Source: Bog-473 sp963817735 (GTDB lineage Bacteria; Actinomycetota; Acidimicrobiia; Acidimicrobiales; RAAP-2). Taken from it: a DNA stretch of 64,000 nt. The stretch lies in contig CAWFPP010000009.1 of NCBI GenBank assembly GCA_963817735.1, positions 186,001 to 250,000 of the forward strand. Direction: 5' to 3'. Position numbers and translations under genes: made by a program. The notes beneath the pieces were generated by a model. That model saw only the letters and a program-made list of their open reading frames with translations. It ran no database searches and was not told the origin of the DNA. Shown here in pieces: positions 17,393 through 25,488 of the stretch (the first letter of the stretch is position 1; each line of letters starts with the position of its first letter).

Positions 17393-18793
17393 TCAGCCGC
17401 CGGCGTTGTCGGTGGGAGAGGTGGTGGTCGAGGCGGGTGAGGTCGTCGTCGTCGCACCGGCACCTGAACCGGTGCTGCCCGTCGATCCGCTTGCCGGGGG
17501 AGCGGTCGTCGTGGTCGTTGTGCCCGCGCCGGTGTTGCCGGCTGAGCCGGCTGCCGACGTGGTGGTCGTCGTGGTGGCCGGCGGGGCGGCCGGAGCGACG
17601 AAGGGCACCGTCTCGCCGTGCATGGTGGTGAGGCTCGCTGCGGGTGTGGCCGACAGGTTGGTGCAGCTCCGGGCGGCGTTCCAACTCGAGACCGCCGCGG
17701 TGGCCGGCGGGCCCGACAGCGGCTGGGGGACGCCGTCGAGGATCGTGGCCGGGCGCCAGACGGCGCCAGTGATGTGGCGACCCTCGGCGGTGACGATGAG
17801 CGTGCCGCTGTCGGTCTCGGGGGCGGTGTCGTCGTAGAAGGCGAGGTTGCCGAGCCCGTAGTCGACGTAGGCCCCCCCGAGATACCCGCCGCCCAGCAGG
17901 ACGTGCGTGCCCGAGCCGATCACGATGTCGGCGCCGGCCTTGACGAGCTGCTCCGCCAGCGGCTCCTGTTGCGGGTTGGGACACACCTGCGTCTCGGTGC
18001 CCCAGTGCACATAGACGATCACGGTGTCGGCGGTGCGTCGCACCTGCTGGACCTCACGCACCAGTTGCGTCGGGTCGATCGCCGAGGCGACGCCGGGTTG
18101 GGTCGACGACGCCGTCCACGTGGCCACGAGGTTGTCGGCGATCACCTGCGTCGCCGTGATGATCGCCACCCGCTGGCCGTCGATGGTGACCCGGTAGGGA
18201 GCGAAGGCCTGCGCCGCCGTGTTGCCGATGCCGAGGATGGGGTACTTCGCCCGGGAGGCGATCGTCAGGTTCTGGGACAGACCTTGGGGGCCGCAGTCCA
18301 TGCCGTGGTCATTGGCCTCGGTCGCGACCGTGACGGTGGCGCTCTCGAGGGCCGTGATGGCCGATGCCGGCGCGTCGAAGATGTACGGCTTGTTCTGCGG
18401 CTCCGGGCAGGTCCCGTCGGTCACCGCGGTCTCGAGGTTCACCAGACGAAGCTGTGTTCCGCTGAAGAGCTGCGGGATGGTCGTGCCCAGTGCGGTGGCG
18501 GGGTCCTTGGCCAGGTTGGCGCCGACGGCACCGGCGAAGTGCACGTCTCCGCCGAAGCCCAGGGCGACGGTCTTGCCGTTGCCCTTCCAGTCCGGGTTGA
18601 GCGGCGAGTGTTTCGGGAAGTGTTCGGCGACGGCGACCGCGTGGTGGGTCGGCGGGGGCTTCGGCGGCGCACTCGATCCACCCGCGAAGAAGGCGGCCCA
18701 GATCAGCAGCACCAGGACGAGGGCGCCTCCGACGGCGAATTGGCGGCGCCGACGCATGACCCTTCGAGAGACCACGTCGGCACTATGGCACAC
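17393..18793 (-). CDS. CapA/YwtB-family extracytoplasmic metallophosphatase-like protein
   Basis: A 466-residue protein with a basic N-terminus and one helix (about residues 22-40) that acts as signal or anchor. The CapA fold follows: 'FGGDVHFAG', 'RLVNLETAVT', 'TEANDHGMDCG', 'VIVYVHWGTE' and 'DIVIGSGTHV' match the metallophosphatase motifs. The C-terminal 80 residues are a low-complexity Thr/Gly/Ala/Pro stretch with runs of Thr, resembling a wall-spanning or glycosylated linker. CapA proteins are known from poly-gamma-glutamate capsule synthesis, but no capB or capC lies nearby, so a capsule role is uncertain. Starts at GTG 18793 or ATG 18757 are both possible. Confidence 0.8.
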   Translation of the reverse strand: MCHSADVVSRRVMRRRRQFAVGGALVLVLLIWAAFFAGGSSAPPKPPPTHHAVAVAEHFPKHSPLNPDWKGNGKTVALGFGGDVHFAGAVGANLAKDPATALGTTIPQLFSGTQLRLVNLETAVTDGTCPEPQNKPYIFDAPASAITALESATVTVATEANDHGMDCGPQGLSQNLTIASRAKYPILGIGNTAAQAFAPYRVTIDGQRVAIITATQVIADNLVATWTASSTQPGVASAIDPTQLVREVQQVRRTADTVIVYVHWGTETQVCPNPQQEPLAEQLVKAGADIVIGSGTHVLLGGGYLGGAYVDYGLGNLAFYDDTAPETDSGTLIVTAEGRHITGAVWRPATILDGVPQPLSGPPATAAVSSWNAARSCTNLSATPAASLTTMHGETVPFVAPAAPPATTTTTTSAAGSAGNTGAGTTTTTTAPPASGSTGSTGSGAGATTTTSPASTTTSPTDNAGG

Positions 18794-18904
18794 ACTCCGG
18801 CCCGAACCTCGGTGCGGACGGTTCCTGACCAGCGGATTCGCGCGGCTGGCGCGCTCGGGGGAGAGCGCCAGGCAGGGACGGGCCGTCTTGGCCCAAACGG
18901 CGTT

Positions 18905-19480
18905 CTACGCGGCCCCGATGCGGTCCCAGTTGGACGCCAGGGAGGTCACGAGCCCGCGGCAGCCGGCGGCGATCATGTCGCGGCAGCCGTCGAACACGGC
19001 GTCGTCGCCGTAGTACGGGTCGGGGACGTCGGCGGCGGCGCCAGCGGCAGCGTCGAACGCCCGGAGCAGGGCCAGGCGGTCGGGGTCGGCGCCCAGGCTG
19101 CGCAGCGTCTGTTGGTGGCGGCGGTCGAGGGCCACCAGGAGATCCAAGCGGTCGAACTCGGCGGAGACGACCTGGTGGGCGACGTGCCGGTCGTCCGGGT
19201 ACCCGGCGCGGGTCAGAGCCGACTGCGCCAGCGGATGCATGGGCTCGCCCTCGTGCCACGGCCCGGTGCCGGCGCTGCGCACGTCGAGGTGGTCGGCCAA
19301 GCTGGTGCCGTCGGCCAGTGGGGTCGAGGAGGCCAACGCCCGGGTGATCGCCTCGGCCATGGGGGAGCGGCAGATGTTCCCCGTGCAGACGAACACGATC
19401 CGGTAGGGCTCTTCGCCGACCAGTCCCGGCAGCACGATCGGGCCGCGCCGGTGGGGGGCGGCCGGCCGATGACGGTTCAC
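18905..19480 (-). CDS. Low-molecular-weight protein-tyrosine phosphatase
   Basis: A 191-residue phosphatase. The P-loop 'VCTGNICRSPMAEA' (CX5R) lies near residues 32-45 and the general-acid motif 'DVPDPYYGDD' near 155. The GTG start (19480) overlaps the stop of the acyl-CoA ligase gene (GTGA), so it is translationally coupled to it. The first 20 residues are atypical for the family and could reflect a later true start. LMW phosphatases dephosphorylate tyrosine in signalling or polysaccharide-export proteins; the partner here is unknown. Confidence 0.88.
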   Translation of the reverse strand: MNRHRPAAPHRRGPIVLPGLVGEEPYRIVFVCTGNICRSPMAEAITRALASSTPLADGTSLADHLDVRSAGTGPWHEGEPMHPLAQSALTRAGYPDDRHVAHQVVSAEFDRLDLLVALDRRHQQTLRSLGADPDRLALLRAFDAAAGAAADVPDPYYGDDAVFDGCRDMIAAGCRGLVTSLASNWDRIGAA

Positions 19481-21039
19481 TGGCCGGCGTACTCGTCGCG
19501 CAGGGACTTCTTGACGATCTTGCCGGTGCCGGCACGTGGCCAATCGGCCCGGAGCTCGAGCTGCTCGGGGATCTTCTGGGTCATCAGCCCCGCCTGACGG
19601 CAGAACGACACGACGTCGTCCAGCTCGAGCCCGCCGGAACCCTCGGCCAGCTGGACGACGGCACACACCCGCTCGCCTCGTTCGGGATCGGGCAGCCCGA
19701 TCACCGCCACCTCGATGACCTCGGGATGGGTGTAGAGCAGGTCCTCGATCTCCTTGGCGCTGATGTTCTCCCCCTTGCGCACGATCACGTCCTTCAGCCG
19801 CCCGGTCAAGGTCAGGTGCCCGTCCGGCCGCAGGCGGCCAAGGTCGCCCGTGCGGAAGTAGCCGTCGGCGTCGAAGGCGTCGGCATTCAGGGAGGGGTCG
19901 GTGTAGCCGTGGAAGACCATCGGCCCTTTCACCCGCACCTCGCCCTCCTCGTCGGCCGCGGCCACCCGGCCGTCCAGCGTCACGATGCGCACGTCCGCAC
20001 CCTCCACCGGCTTGCCGTCGGTGTTGGCGAGCTGCTCGTCGGTGTCGTGTGGGGACCCGTTGGAGATCATCGGCACCTCGGTCATGCCGTACCCGTGCAC
20101 CACGCCGCGCCCTCCGATTTCGTCGCGGACCTCGTAGTGGACCTCGGGCGGCTTGGCGGCGCCGCCGCCGGACATGAGCCGGAGGGTGGGCAGGATCGGG
20201 TCGCCGGGTGTCTTGCGTTGCTCGCCCAGGTACGCCACGTAGAACGCGGTGCTCCCGCCGACCATGGTGGCGCCGTGCTCGCGGAAGACGGGAAGGACGT
20301 CGGGAGCCGAGAAAGCCTCGACGAGGACGGCGGGAAATCCCATGGACAGCATCGTGACGAGATAGTCCGGCCCGGCGATGTGCGCGAAGGGGAAGGCGAT
20401 GGATCCGACGTCGTCGGGACCCATGTCGAGGGCGCGGGCGAGCCCCCAGCCCCCGGCAATCAGGGTCTGGTCGGTGTGCTGCACGCCCTTGGGGTCGGCG
20501 GTCGAGCCGGACGTGTAGTAGATCCAGCGGATCGGTGCATCTGCCGGGGCCGTCCCCTCCGGCGGCGGCGGCAGCACGGCGGGGTCGCCTTCGGGGAGCC
20601 CGCCGTCGGTGGTGAGGATGGCCGGCGGGGCGGCGACTCCGGTCAGGGCCCCCTCGGCGATGGCCACGAAGTCGGTGTTCCGCCAGGTGGCGGGGATGAC
20701 GAACAGCTCGGCACCGGTCTGCCGGAGGGCGAATCCCACCTCGCGCTCCCGGTAGAGGTGGATGATCGGGTTCTGGACGGCGCCGAGGCGGGCGAGCGCG
20801 ATGGACAGGACGACGGTGTCGATCCGCGTCGGCAGCTGCCACGAGACGACGGAGCCCGTGGTGATGCCCAGCCCGTGGAGGCCCGCAGCGACCCGCTCGA
20901 CCCGGTCGCGGAACTCCCCGAAGGTGACCGTCTCGCCGTCAGCCGCAATGAGCATGGGATGGTCCGCCGACACCTGGGCTCGGCGGCCGACCAGCTCCCA
21001 CATGGTGCGGGCGCCGGTGAGTATCTCGCTCGTGGTCAT
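19477..21039 (-). CDS. AMP-dependent acyl-CoA ligase (ANL superfamily)
   Basis: A 520-residue adenylating enzyme that activates a carboxylic acid as acyl-AMP and transfers it to CoA. It starts at ATG 21039, with GGAAGGAGG six bases upstream. Motifs are 'IYYTSGSTADPKGV' (P-loop, about residue 175), 'VHGYGMTEVPM' (about 310), 'GYFRTGDLGRL' (about 405), 'RLKDVIVRKGENISAKEIE' (hinge) and the catalytic lysine in 'RAGTGKIVKKSLRDEY' near the C-terminus. It resembles cyclohexanecarboxylate- or medium-chain-acid ligases; the substrate cannot be read. First gene of a pair with the phosphatase. Confidence 0.88.
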   Translation of the reverse strand: MTTSEILTGARTMWELVGRRAQVSADHPMLIAADGETVTFGEFRDRVERVAAGLHGLGITTGSVVSWQLPTRIDTVVLSIALARLGAVQNPIIHLYREREVGFALRQTGAELFVIPATWRNTDFVAIAEGALTGVAAPPAILTTDGGLPEGDPAVLPPPPEGTAPADAPIRWIYYTSGSTADPKGVQHTDQTLIAGGWGLARALDMGPDDVGSIAFPFAHIAGPDYLVTMLSMGFPAVLVEAFSAPDVLPVFREHGATMVGGSTAFYVAYLGEQRKTPGDPILPTLRLMSGGGAAKPPEVHYEVRDEIGGRGVVHGYGMTEVPMISNGSPHDTDEQLANTDGKPVEGADVRIVTLDGRVAAADEEGEVRVKGPMVFHGYTDPSLNADAFDADGYFRTGDLGRLRPDGHLTLTGRLKDVIVRKGENISAKEIEDLLYTHPEVIEVAVIGLPDPERGERVCAVVQLAEGSGGLELDDVVSFCRQAGLMTQKIPEQLELRADWPRAGTGKIVKKSLRDEYAGQ

Positions 21040-21136
21040 GACCCCTCCTTCCGGGACCACTCTCATAGCAGCTGGGGGCGGTGGGTCGGATCGGGGACGG
21101 CGCGAAGAGGGTGCTCCGGCAGGGCAGAATGGCTGC

Positions 21137-21415
21137 GTGGCAAGACGCCCGGTGCACTCGGAGGCCCGTGGGACGGAGACGGGTGCCGGCGCCCCGAAAG
21201 AGGTCGACCGCCGGCGCCAGGTCCGCCTGATCGCCATCGCGGTGACCGTCATCCTGCTGGGTTGGTTCGCCGTGGCCAACACCCGGAAGGTGCAGATCGA
21301 CTTCTGGGTCTTCCACCGCCAGGCGCCGCTGATCCTCGTCATCGTGATTTCGGGCCTGCTCGGGGCGCTGATCGCGCTCCTGATCATGCGCCGCAAGCCC
21401 AAGGCGGAGGAGTAG
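21137..21415 (+). CDS. LapA-domain (DUF1049) small membrane protein
   Basis: A 92-residue protein from GTG 21137. Two hydrophobic helices (about residues 32-50 and 62-84) flank the characteristic 'ANTRKVQIDFWVF' segment, and the protein ends in a basic-acidic tail 'RRKPKAEE'. This is the LapA domain, a small membrane protein of poorly known function. It reads away from the acyl-CoA ligase gene with a 97-base gap. Confidence 0.8.
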   Translation: MARRPVHSEARGTETGAGAPKEVDRRRQVRLIAIAVTVILLGWFAVANTRKVQIDFWVFHRQAPLILVIVISGLLGALIALLIMRRKPKAEE

Positions 21416-21485
21416 CAGCCCGGCCCCAGGCACCAGTCCGGCGGTTCGGCGGGGCGGCCCCCAGGGAGGCTGAGCACGACCTGTG

Positions 21486-21510
21486 GCGGTCATTGCAAAT
21501 CCATGACCGC
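21486..21510. other. 7-bp inverted repeat
   Basis: GCGGTCA (21486-21492) and TGACCGC (21504-21510) flank an 11-base spacer between the lapA-like and DUF3040 genes. It may be a weak terminator or an operator. The rest of the 240-base gap shows nothing I can support. Confidence 0.3.
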
Positions 21511-21661
21511 GTGCCTAACCCTGGGATCGGGTTCTAAGCTGGGCGGTGGTGGAAAGAGCCGTATGGGTAGGCACGAAGGAACTCGATCCCGTTGTCCGCG
21601 CCGCCAGCGCGTGCCAACATGGGTCGCGAGTGGATGTGGAGATCCCAGGGGGTAGGTGGTA

Positions 21662-22063
21662 GTGCCGCTTTCGGACCACGAACAGCGCATTCTGGCGGAG
21701 CTCGAGGAGTCACTGGTGAAACAGGACCCCGAGTTCGCCGAGCGCGTGCGCTCGGAGACCGTGTACCGGCACGCCGGCCGCTACTGCAAGTGGGCCGCGG
21801 TCACCTTCATTCTCGGTGTGGTCATCCTGGTGGCGTTCTACAGCAAGTCGGTGATTGCCGGCTTCCTCGGTGTCGTCATCATGTTCGCGTCCGCCGTCTG
21901 GTTCGAGCGCAACCTGCGCCGCATGGGACGGGCGGGGTGGCACGACCTGACGCGTTCGAAGGACGGCGAACCCAAGGCCGCCGGGGCGGCCAACGGGATC
22001 GAGAGCGCGGTCAGCGATGCGCGCGACTGGTTCCGCTCCCGCTTCCACCGGCGCGAGAGCTGA
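21662..22063 (+). CDS. DUF3040 small membrane protein
   Basis: A 133-residue actinobacterial protein. It opens 'PLSDHEQRILAELEESL', the hallmark of DUF3040, then two adjacent hydrophobic helices (about residues 44-62 and 66-82) and a charged C-terminus with 'DARDWFRSRF'. I chose GTG 21662, which puts the family's usual MPL start first and follows AGGGGGT; GTG 21656 is possible. Function unknown. Confidence 0.82.
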   Translation: MPLSDHEQRILAELEESLVKQDPEFAERVRSETVYRHAGRYCKWAAVTFILGVVILVAFYSKSVIAGFLGVVIMFASAVWFERNLRRMGRAGWHDLTRSKDGEPKAAGAANGIESAVSDARDWFRSRFHRRES

Positions 22064-22149
22064 ACACGGTGCGGGGCCGCTGCCGGTCCCGCTGATGCCG
22101 GTGATCGGCATGGCACCTCGCCGCTCCGTGCCGCGGCAACAATCCTCCT

Positions 22150-23037
22150 GTGGCTGATCTCGCCCTCGCCGTCGACATCGGCGGCACCAAGATGGCCGCC
22201 GGGCTCGTTGCCCTCGACGGCTCGCTGCTGGAACGGGCGATGCGACCGACGCCGACCTCTTCGGCCCCCAAAGACGCCGAAGCGCTGTGGGACGCCCTGG
22301 CCAGCCTGGTGGAGGGCGTCAGCGCATCGGTGGGACGGGGGGACAGGCTCGTGGTCTGCGGCACCGGCTGCGGGGGCCCGATGAGCCTCGGCGGCGACGA
22401 GGTCTCGCCCCTGAACATCGCGGGCTGGCGGTCCTTCCCCCTGCGGTCCCGGCTGGCCGCCCTGACCGGGCTGCCAACGTTCGTCGACAACGACGCCAAG
22501 GCCCTGGCGCTCGGCGAAGGGTGGGTCGGCGCGGCGACCGGGTGCGACGACTACATCGCAATGGTGGTATCGACGGGGATCGGTGGCGGCATCGTGCTCG
22601 ACGGCAGGCTGCTGAACGGGCGGCTCGGCAACGCGGGCCACATCGGCCACATCGTGGTCGTTCCCGACGGGCGCGCCTGCGTGTGCGGCAGCCGCGGCTG
22701 TCTGGAGGCGGAGGCCTCGGGGACGGCGCTGGCCGCGTTGACCGGCCAGCCGGCGCGGCTGGCGTCGGCGGAATGGGTGGCGCGCACGGGCATGCTCGTC
22801 GGGCGCGCCATCGCGACAGTCGTGGACCTGCTCGACCTGTCCCTCGCCGTCGTCAGTGGATCGGTGGCGCTGGGGTTCGGCGAGCCCTTCTTCGCGGCGG
22901 CGCAGGCCGCGATGGATCAGCTCTGCCGGATTTCGTTCGCCCAGGGAGCGCGGGTGCTGCCCGGTGGCCTGGGGGACGACGGGCCTCTCGTCGGTGCGGC
23001 GCGGGTCGGGCTCTGTGGCGTCGGGGCGGTGGCGTGA
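22150..23037 (+). CDS. ROK-family sugar kinase (glucokinase-like)
   Basis: A 295-residue kinase starting at GTG 22150. The phosphate loop is 'AVDIGGTKMAAGLV' (about residues 6-19), the catalytic Asp lies in 'FVDNDAKALALGE', 'STGIGGGIV' is the second phosphate loop, and the zinc motif 'CVCGSRGCLEAEASG' (CxCGxxGCxE) is complete. These mark ROK kinases, most often glucokinases. The next small gene overlaps its stop (GTGA). Confidence 0.88.
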   Translation: MADLALAVDIGGTKMAAGLVALDGSLLERAMRPTPTSSAPKDAEALWDALASLVEGVSASVGRGDRLVVCGTGCGGPMSLGGDEVSPLNIAGWRSFPLRSRLAALTGLPTFVDNDAKALALGEGWVGAATGCDDYIAMVVSTGIGGGIVLDGRLLNGRLGNAGHIGHIVVVPDGRACVCGSRGCLEAEASGTALAALTGQPARLASAEWVARTGMLVGRAIATVVDLLDLSLAVVSGSVALGFGEPFFAAAQAAMDQLCRISFAQGARVLPGGLGDDGPLVGAARVGLCGVGAVA

Positions 23038-23351
23038 GCGGCGGCGGCGGCGGCGTGAGCGGAGGCGGAGCGGCGCGGCACCGCCGGCGCTGGGGCCGGG
23101 ACGCCCGGGTCGTGCTGCGGGCCGTCGCGCCGCATCCCGGGCTGTGGTGGGCCTCCGCCGGGGCCATGCGCCGCATGGCGAGACGGGGCTGGTGGCACCG
23201 TGCGCCCTTCCTCCCACTGCCGGGGGACGCCTACTGGCGCTTCCGCCTCGTCACCGCCTACGGCGGGGACGGCGAGACAGCGGAGCTGACCTCCGGCGAC
23301 GTCATGGCCTACCTGCGCTGGTGTCAGAGGTCACGTCCCCGCCGCGGATAG
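23034..23351 (+). CDS. Small basic protein of unknown function, coupled to the ROK kinase
   Basis: A 105-residue frame starting at GTG 23034, whose first codon overlaps the kinase stop. After a Gly/Ser-rich start it reads 'VVLRAVAPHPGLWWASAGAM', then Arg/Trp-rich residues and 'FRLVTAYGGDGETAELTSGD', ending near 'YLRWCQRSRP'. The composition is amphipathic and very basic. I do not recognise a family. Its position between kinase and HNH genes, with a 12-base gap to the latter, suggests a co-transcribed gene; a GTG at 23055 could be the true start. Confidence 0.6.
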   Translation: MSGGGGGVSGGGAARHRRRWGRDARVVLRAVAPHPGLWWASAGAMRRMARRGWWHRAPFLPLPGDAYWRFRLVTAYGGDGETAELTSGDVMAYLRWCQRSRPRRG

Positions 23352-23363
23352 CCTCTCGGGGGT

Positions 23364-23870
23364 ATGGAGCGGGTGCTCCTCCTCAATGCGACCTACGAGC
23401 CGCTTGCCCTCGTCTCGGATCGCCGTGCCGTGGTCCTCATGCTGGCGGGCCGCGCCGAGGCCGTGGCTATCCGCGAGGACTGTTCGGTCTTCCACTCGGC
23501 CCGGCTCGCTATCGACGTGCCTTCCATCGTCCGGCTCTCGCACATGGTGCGCATCCCGCGCTGGGCCCGTACCCCACCCGTGACCCGCCGCTCGGTGCTG
23601 CGGCGCGATGGCGGGCTATGTGTCTACTGCTCCCAACCGGCCGACACCATCGACCACGTGATCCCCCGCAGTCGCGGCGGCACCCACGACTGGTCCAACG
23701 TGGTCGCTGCCTGCAAGCGCGACAACCTGGTCAAGGCTGACCAGCTCCTCTCTGAGCTGGGCTGGACCATGAGCGTGAAGCCGGCCCCTCCCGATGGGCA
23801 CCTCTGGCGACTCCGTCACCTGTCGGATGTGGACCCTCTGTGGGAGCCGTATCTCGCGGCCGCATCCTGA
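23364..23870 (+). CDS. HNH endonuclease family protein
   Basis: A 168-residue protein. The N-terminal half ('RVLLLNATYEPLALVSDRRA') is the conserved leader of this chromosomal HNH subfamily. The nuclease core follows at about 90-130: 'CVYCSQPADTIDHVIPRSRG' with its CxxC zinc pair and DH, then 'HDWSNVVAACKRDN'. These stand-alone HNH proteins are widespread in actinobacteria and are not restriction enzymes by context; their substrate is unknown. The lipoate-ligase-like gene starts 3 bases after its stop. Confidence 0.88.
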   Translation: MERVLLLNATYEPLALVSDRRAVVLMLAGRAEAVAIREDCSVFHSARLAIDVPSIVRLSHMVRIPRWARTPPVTRRSVLRRDGGLCVYCSQPADTIDHVIPRSRGGTHDWSNVVAACKRDNLVKADQLLSELGWTMSVKPAPPDGHLWRLRHLSDVDPLWEPYLAAAS

Positions 23871-23873
23871 GGC

Positions 23874-24566
23874 TTGCCAGCGTCCCCGTCCTACTTCGAC
23901 GTCGAGCAGTTCCGCGCCGAGCGGCGGCGGTTGGCGCTCGCCCGTGAGGTGGCCCGGCCGACGCTCGTGCTCGGCAGCACGCAGCCCCCGGAGCTCATCG
24001 ATGTAGCGGCCATGCGGGAGCGCGGGGTCGAGCTGGCTCGGCGGCGCGGCGGGGGAGGAGCCGTGTATCTCGGGCCGGGCGAGCAGCTGTGGTTCGACGT
24101 CTGGATCCCGCGGAACGACCCGCTGTGGGCCGTCGACGTGTCCGCCGCCGCCGAATGGGTCGGGGTGTGGTGGAGGGAGGCGCTGGCCGGCCTGGGACAG
24201 CACGGCTTCGACGTCCACCGCGGGCGCTCGGTGCCCGGGGATCTGGGCGACCTCGTGTGCTTCGCTGGCCGCGGGCCGGGCGAGCTGTTCCACGGCGCCC
24301 GCAAGGTCGTCGGGCTGTCACAGTGGCGGGCACGCGAGGGCGCGCTGTTCTCCTCCTGCGCGTACATGCGCTGGGATCCCGCGCCGTTGCTGGCGCTGAT
24401 CGACCTCGACGGGGAGGGCGACCGGGACGGATTGACCCGCGATCTGGCACCTCTGGCGGCCGGCCTGGCCGACCTCGACCCGCCGGTGGCGGATCTCGGC
24501 ATGGTGCGCGCGTCGTTGCTGGACTTATTCCCCGAGTTCGGGGTGACAGGGTCGCCGGCCCCGTAG
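23874..24566 (+). CDS. Lipoate/biotin protein ligase A-B family protein
   Basis: A 230-residue protein from a TTG at 23874. The lipoate-binding loop 'RRRGGGGAVYLGPGEQLWFD' (about residues 55-75) and the lysine loop 'GARKVVGLSQWR' (about 142-153) are those of lipoate-protein ligase A/octanoyltransferase enzymes. It probably transfers lipoyl or octanoyl groups to carrier domains, but a scaffold or amidotransferase role is possible in this superfamily. Read with the HNH gene. Confidence 0.75.
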   Translation: MPASPSYFDVEQFRAERRRLALAREVARPTLVLGSTQPPELIDVAAMRERGVELARRRGGGGAVYLGPGEQLWFDVWIPRNDPLWAVDVSAAAEWVGVWWREALAGLGQHGFDVHRGRSVPGDLGDLVCFAGRGPGELFHGARKVVGLSQWRAREGALFSSCAYMRWDPAPLLALIDLDGEGDRDGLTRDLAPLAAGLADLDPPVADLGMVRASLLDLFPEFGVTGSPAP

Positions 24567-24595
24567 CGCTCCGGCACGGGCTGCTCCTCGAGTGG

Positions 24596-24646
24596 CCTTC
24601 CTCTTTCTTCCCCTCCTTCTTCTCCCCTTTCCTCTTCTTTCCCTCC
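24596..24646 (+). repeat. 51-base uninterrupted polypyrimidine tract
   Basis: Every base from 24596 to 24646 is C or T. It lies just after the lipoate-ligase-like gene and before the mraZ control region. Such tracts can form triplex DNA or act in Rho-dependent or intrinsic termination; function is not shown. Confidence 0.6.
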
Positions 24647-24743
24647 GTCCGCCGTGGCTTCTGCGCCCGAGCTGGGCCGTGCCGGCGTCGCTTCGACGCC
24701 ATTTGGGACGGTCGGGGCGCCTCGTGGGTTTCATTTGCGTTGC

Positions 24744-24799
24744 AGTGGGCCGAAGTGGTTGTGCAGTGGAGGAAAAGGGTTTAAAGTGGCGCGCAGTGG
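24744..24799 (+). promoter_or_regulatory. MraZ-box-like AGTGG repeats upstream of mraZ
   Basis: Five copies of AGTGG begin at 24744, 24754, 24765, 24785 and 24795, that is at spacings of 10, 11, 20 and 10 bases, on one face of the helix. Known MraZ operators are GTG(G)-containing boxes repeated about every 10 bases just upstream of mraZ. The array ends 54 bases before the GTG start, the position expected for autoregulation of the dcw operon. Confidence 0.7.
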
Positions 24800-24853
24800 C
24801 GTGAGGGGGCGTCGGAGGACGCAAGCCGGGGAGCGACGTGGGAGATACAGCTG

Positions 24854-25270
24854 GTGGCAGGCTTCGTAGGGAGATACGAGCATTCGCTCGACACGAAGGG
24901 CAGGGTGATCCTGCCTGCGAAGTTCCGCGTCCAGTTCGAGCGCGGCGGCTACCTCACCCAGAATTCCGAGGGCTGTCTGGCGTTGTGGACGCCCGGAGAG
25001 TTCGAGCGGCGGATGCAGGCCATGCAGGACAAGTCGGACGCCGGCCGTGCCGATCGGAACCGGGCCCGTATCTGGGCGTCGAACTCCGCCGAGGTCGAGA
25101 TCGACCGGCAGGGACGTATGCCGATCCCCGCCCATCTGCGGACCTTCGCCCAACTCGAGGCCGAGGTGCTCGTGCACGGAGCCATCGACCGGGTGGAGCT
25201 GTGGAACCCGGCCGCGTGGGCCGAGCGGGTGCTGCCGGAGGAGAGCTGGCTGCTCGACGACGAGGACTAG
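24854..25270 (+). CDS. mraZ: Transcriptional regulator MraZ
   Basis: MraZ binds repeats in front of its own gene and controls the division and cell-wall cluster. The 138-residue product starts at GTG 24854 and contains both copies of the AbrB-like motif: 'DTKGRVILPAKFR' (about residues 13-25) and 'DRQGRMPIPAHLR' (about 85-97). Length and position at the head of the dcw cluster are canonical. The repeats at 24744-24799 are its likely operator. Confidence 0.96.
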   Translation: MAGFVGRYEHSLDTKGRVILPAKFRVQFERGGYLTQNSEGCLALWTPGEFERRMQAMQDKSDAGRADRNRARIWASNSAEVEIDRQGRMPIPAHLRTFAQLEAEVLVHGAIDRVELWNPAAWAERVLPEESWLLDDED

Positions 25271-25279
25271 CGACGACAA

Positions 25280-25306
25280 CAGAGACACAGATTGCAGAGA
25301 CACAGA
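25280..25306 (+). repeat. Tandem 12-base repeat between mraZ and rsmH
   Basis: CAGAGACACAGA occurs at 25280-25291 and again at 25295-25306 (15-base period), just after the mraZ stop. The 218-base gap to rsmH is unusually long for this operon and otherwise shows only an in-frame extension of rsmH. Confidence 0.6.
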
Positions 25307-25488
25307 CAACAGAAAGGACACGCCGCACGACCCTGAAGACGACGACCCTGCATACGACAAGGACTCGCAGGACGCACTGGACCATGTGCAGCTCCTCGAC
25401 CGGCGCGCTGGAAGGCCACTCCACCCACCTCCACGTTGGTCGTTCGGATCTCCACCTCCCTCTCGACCCACCGGCCGGGGGGCTGCAG

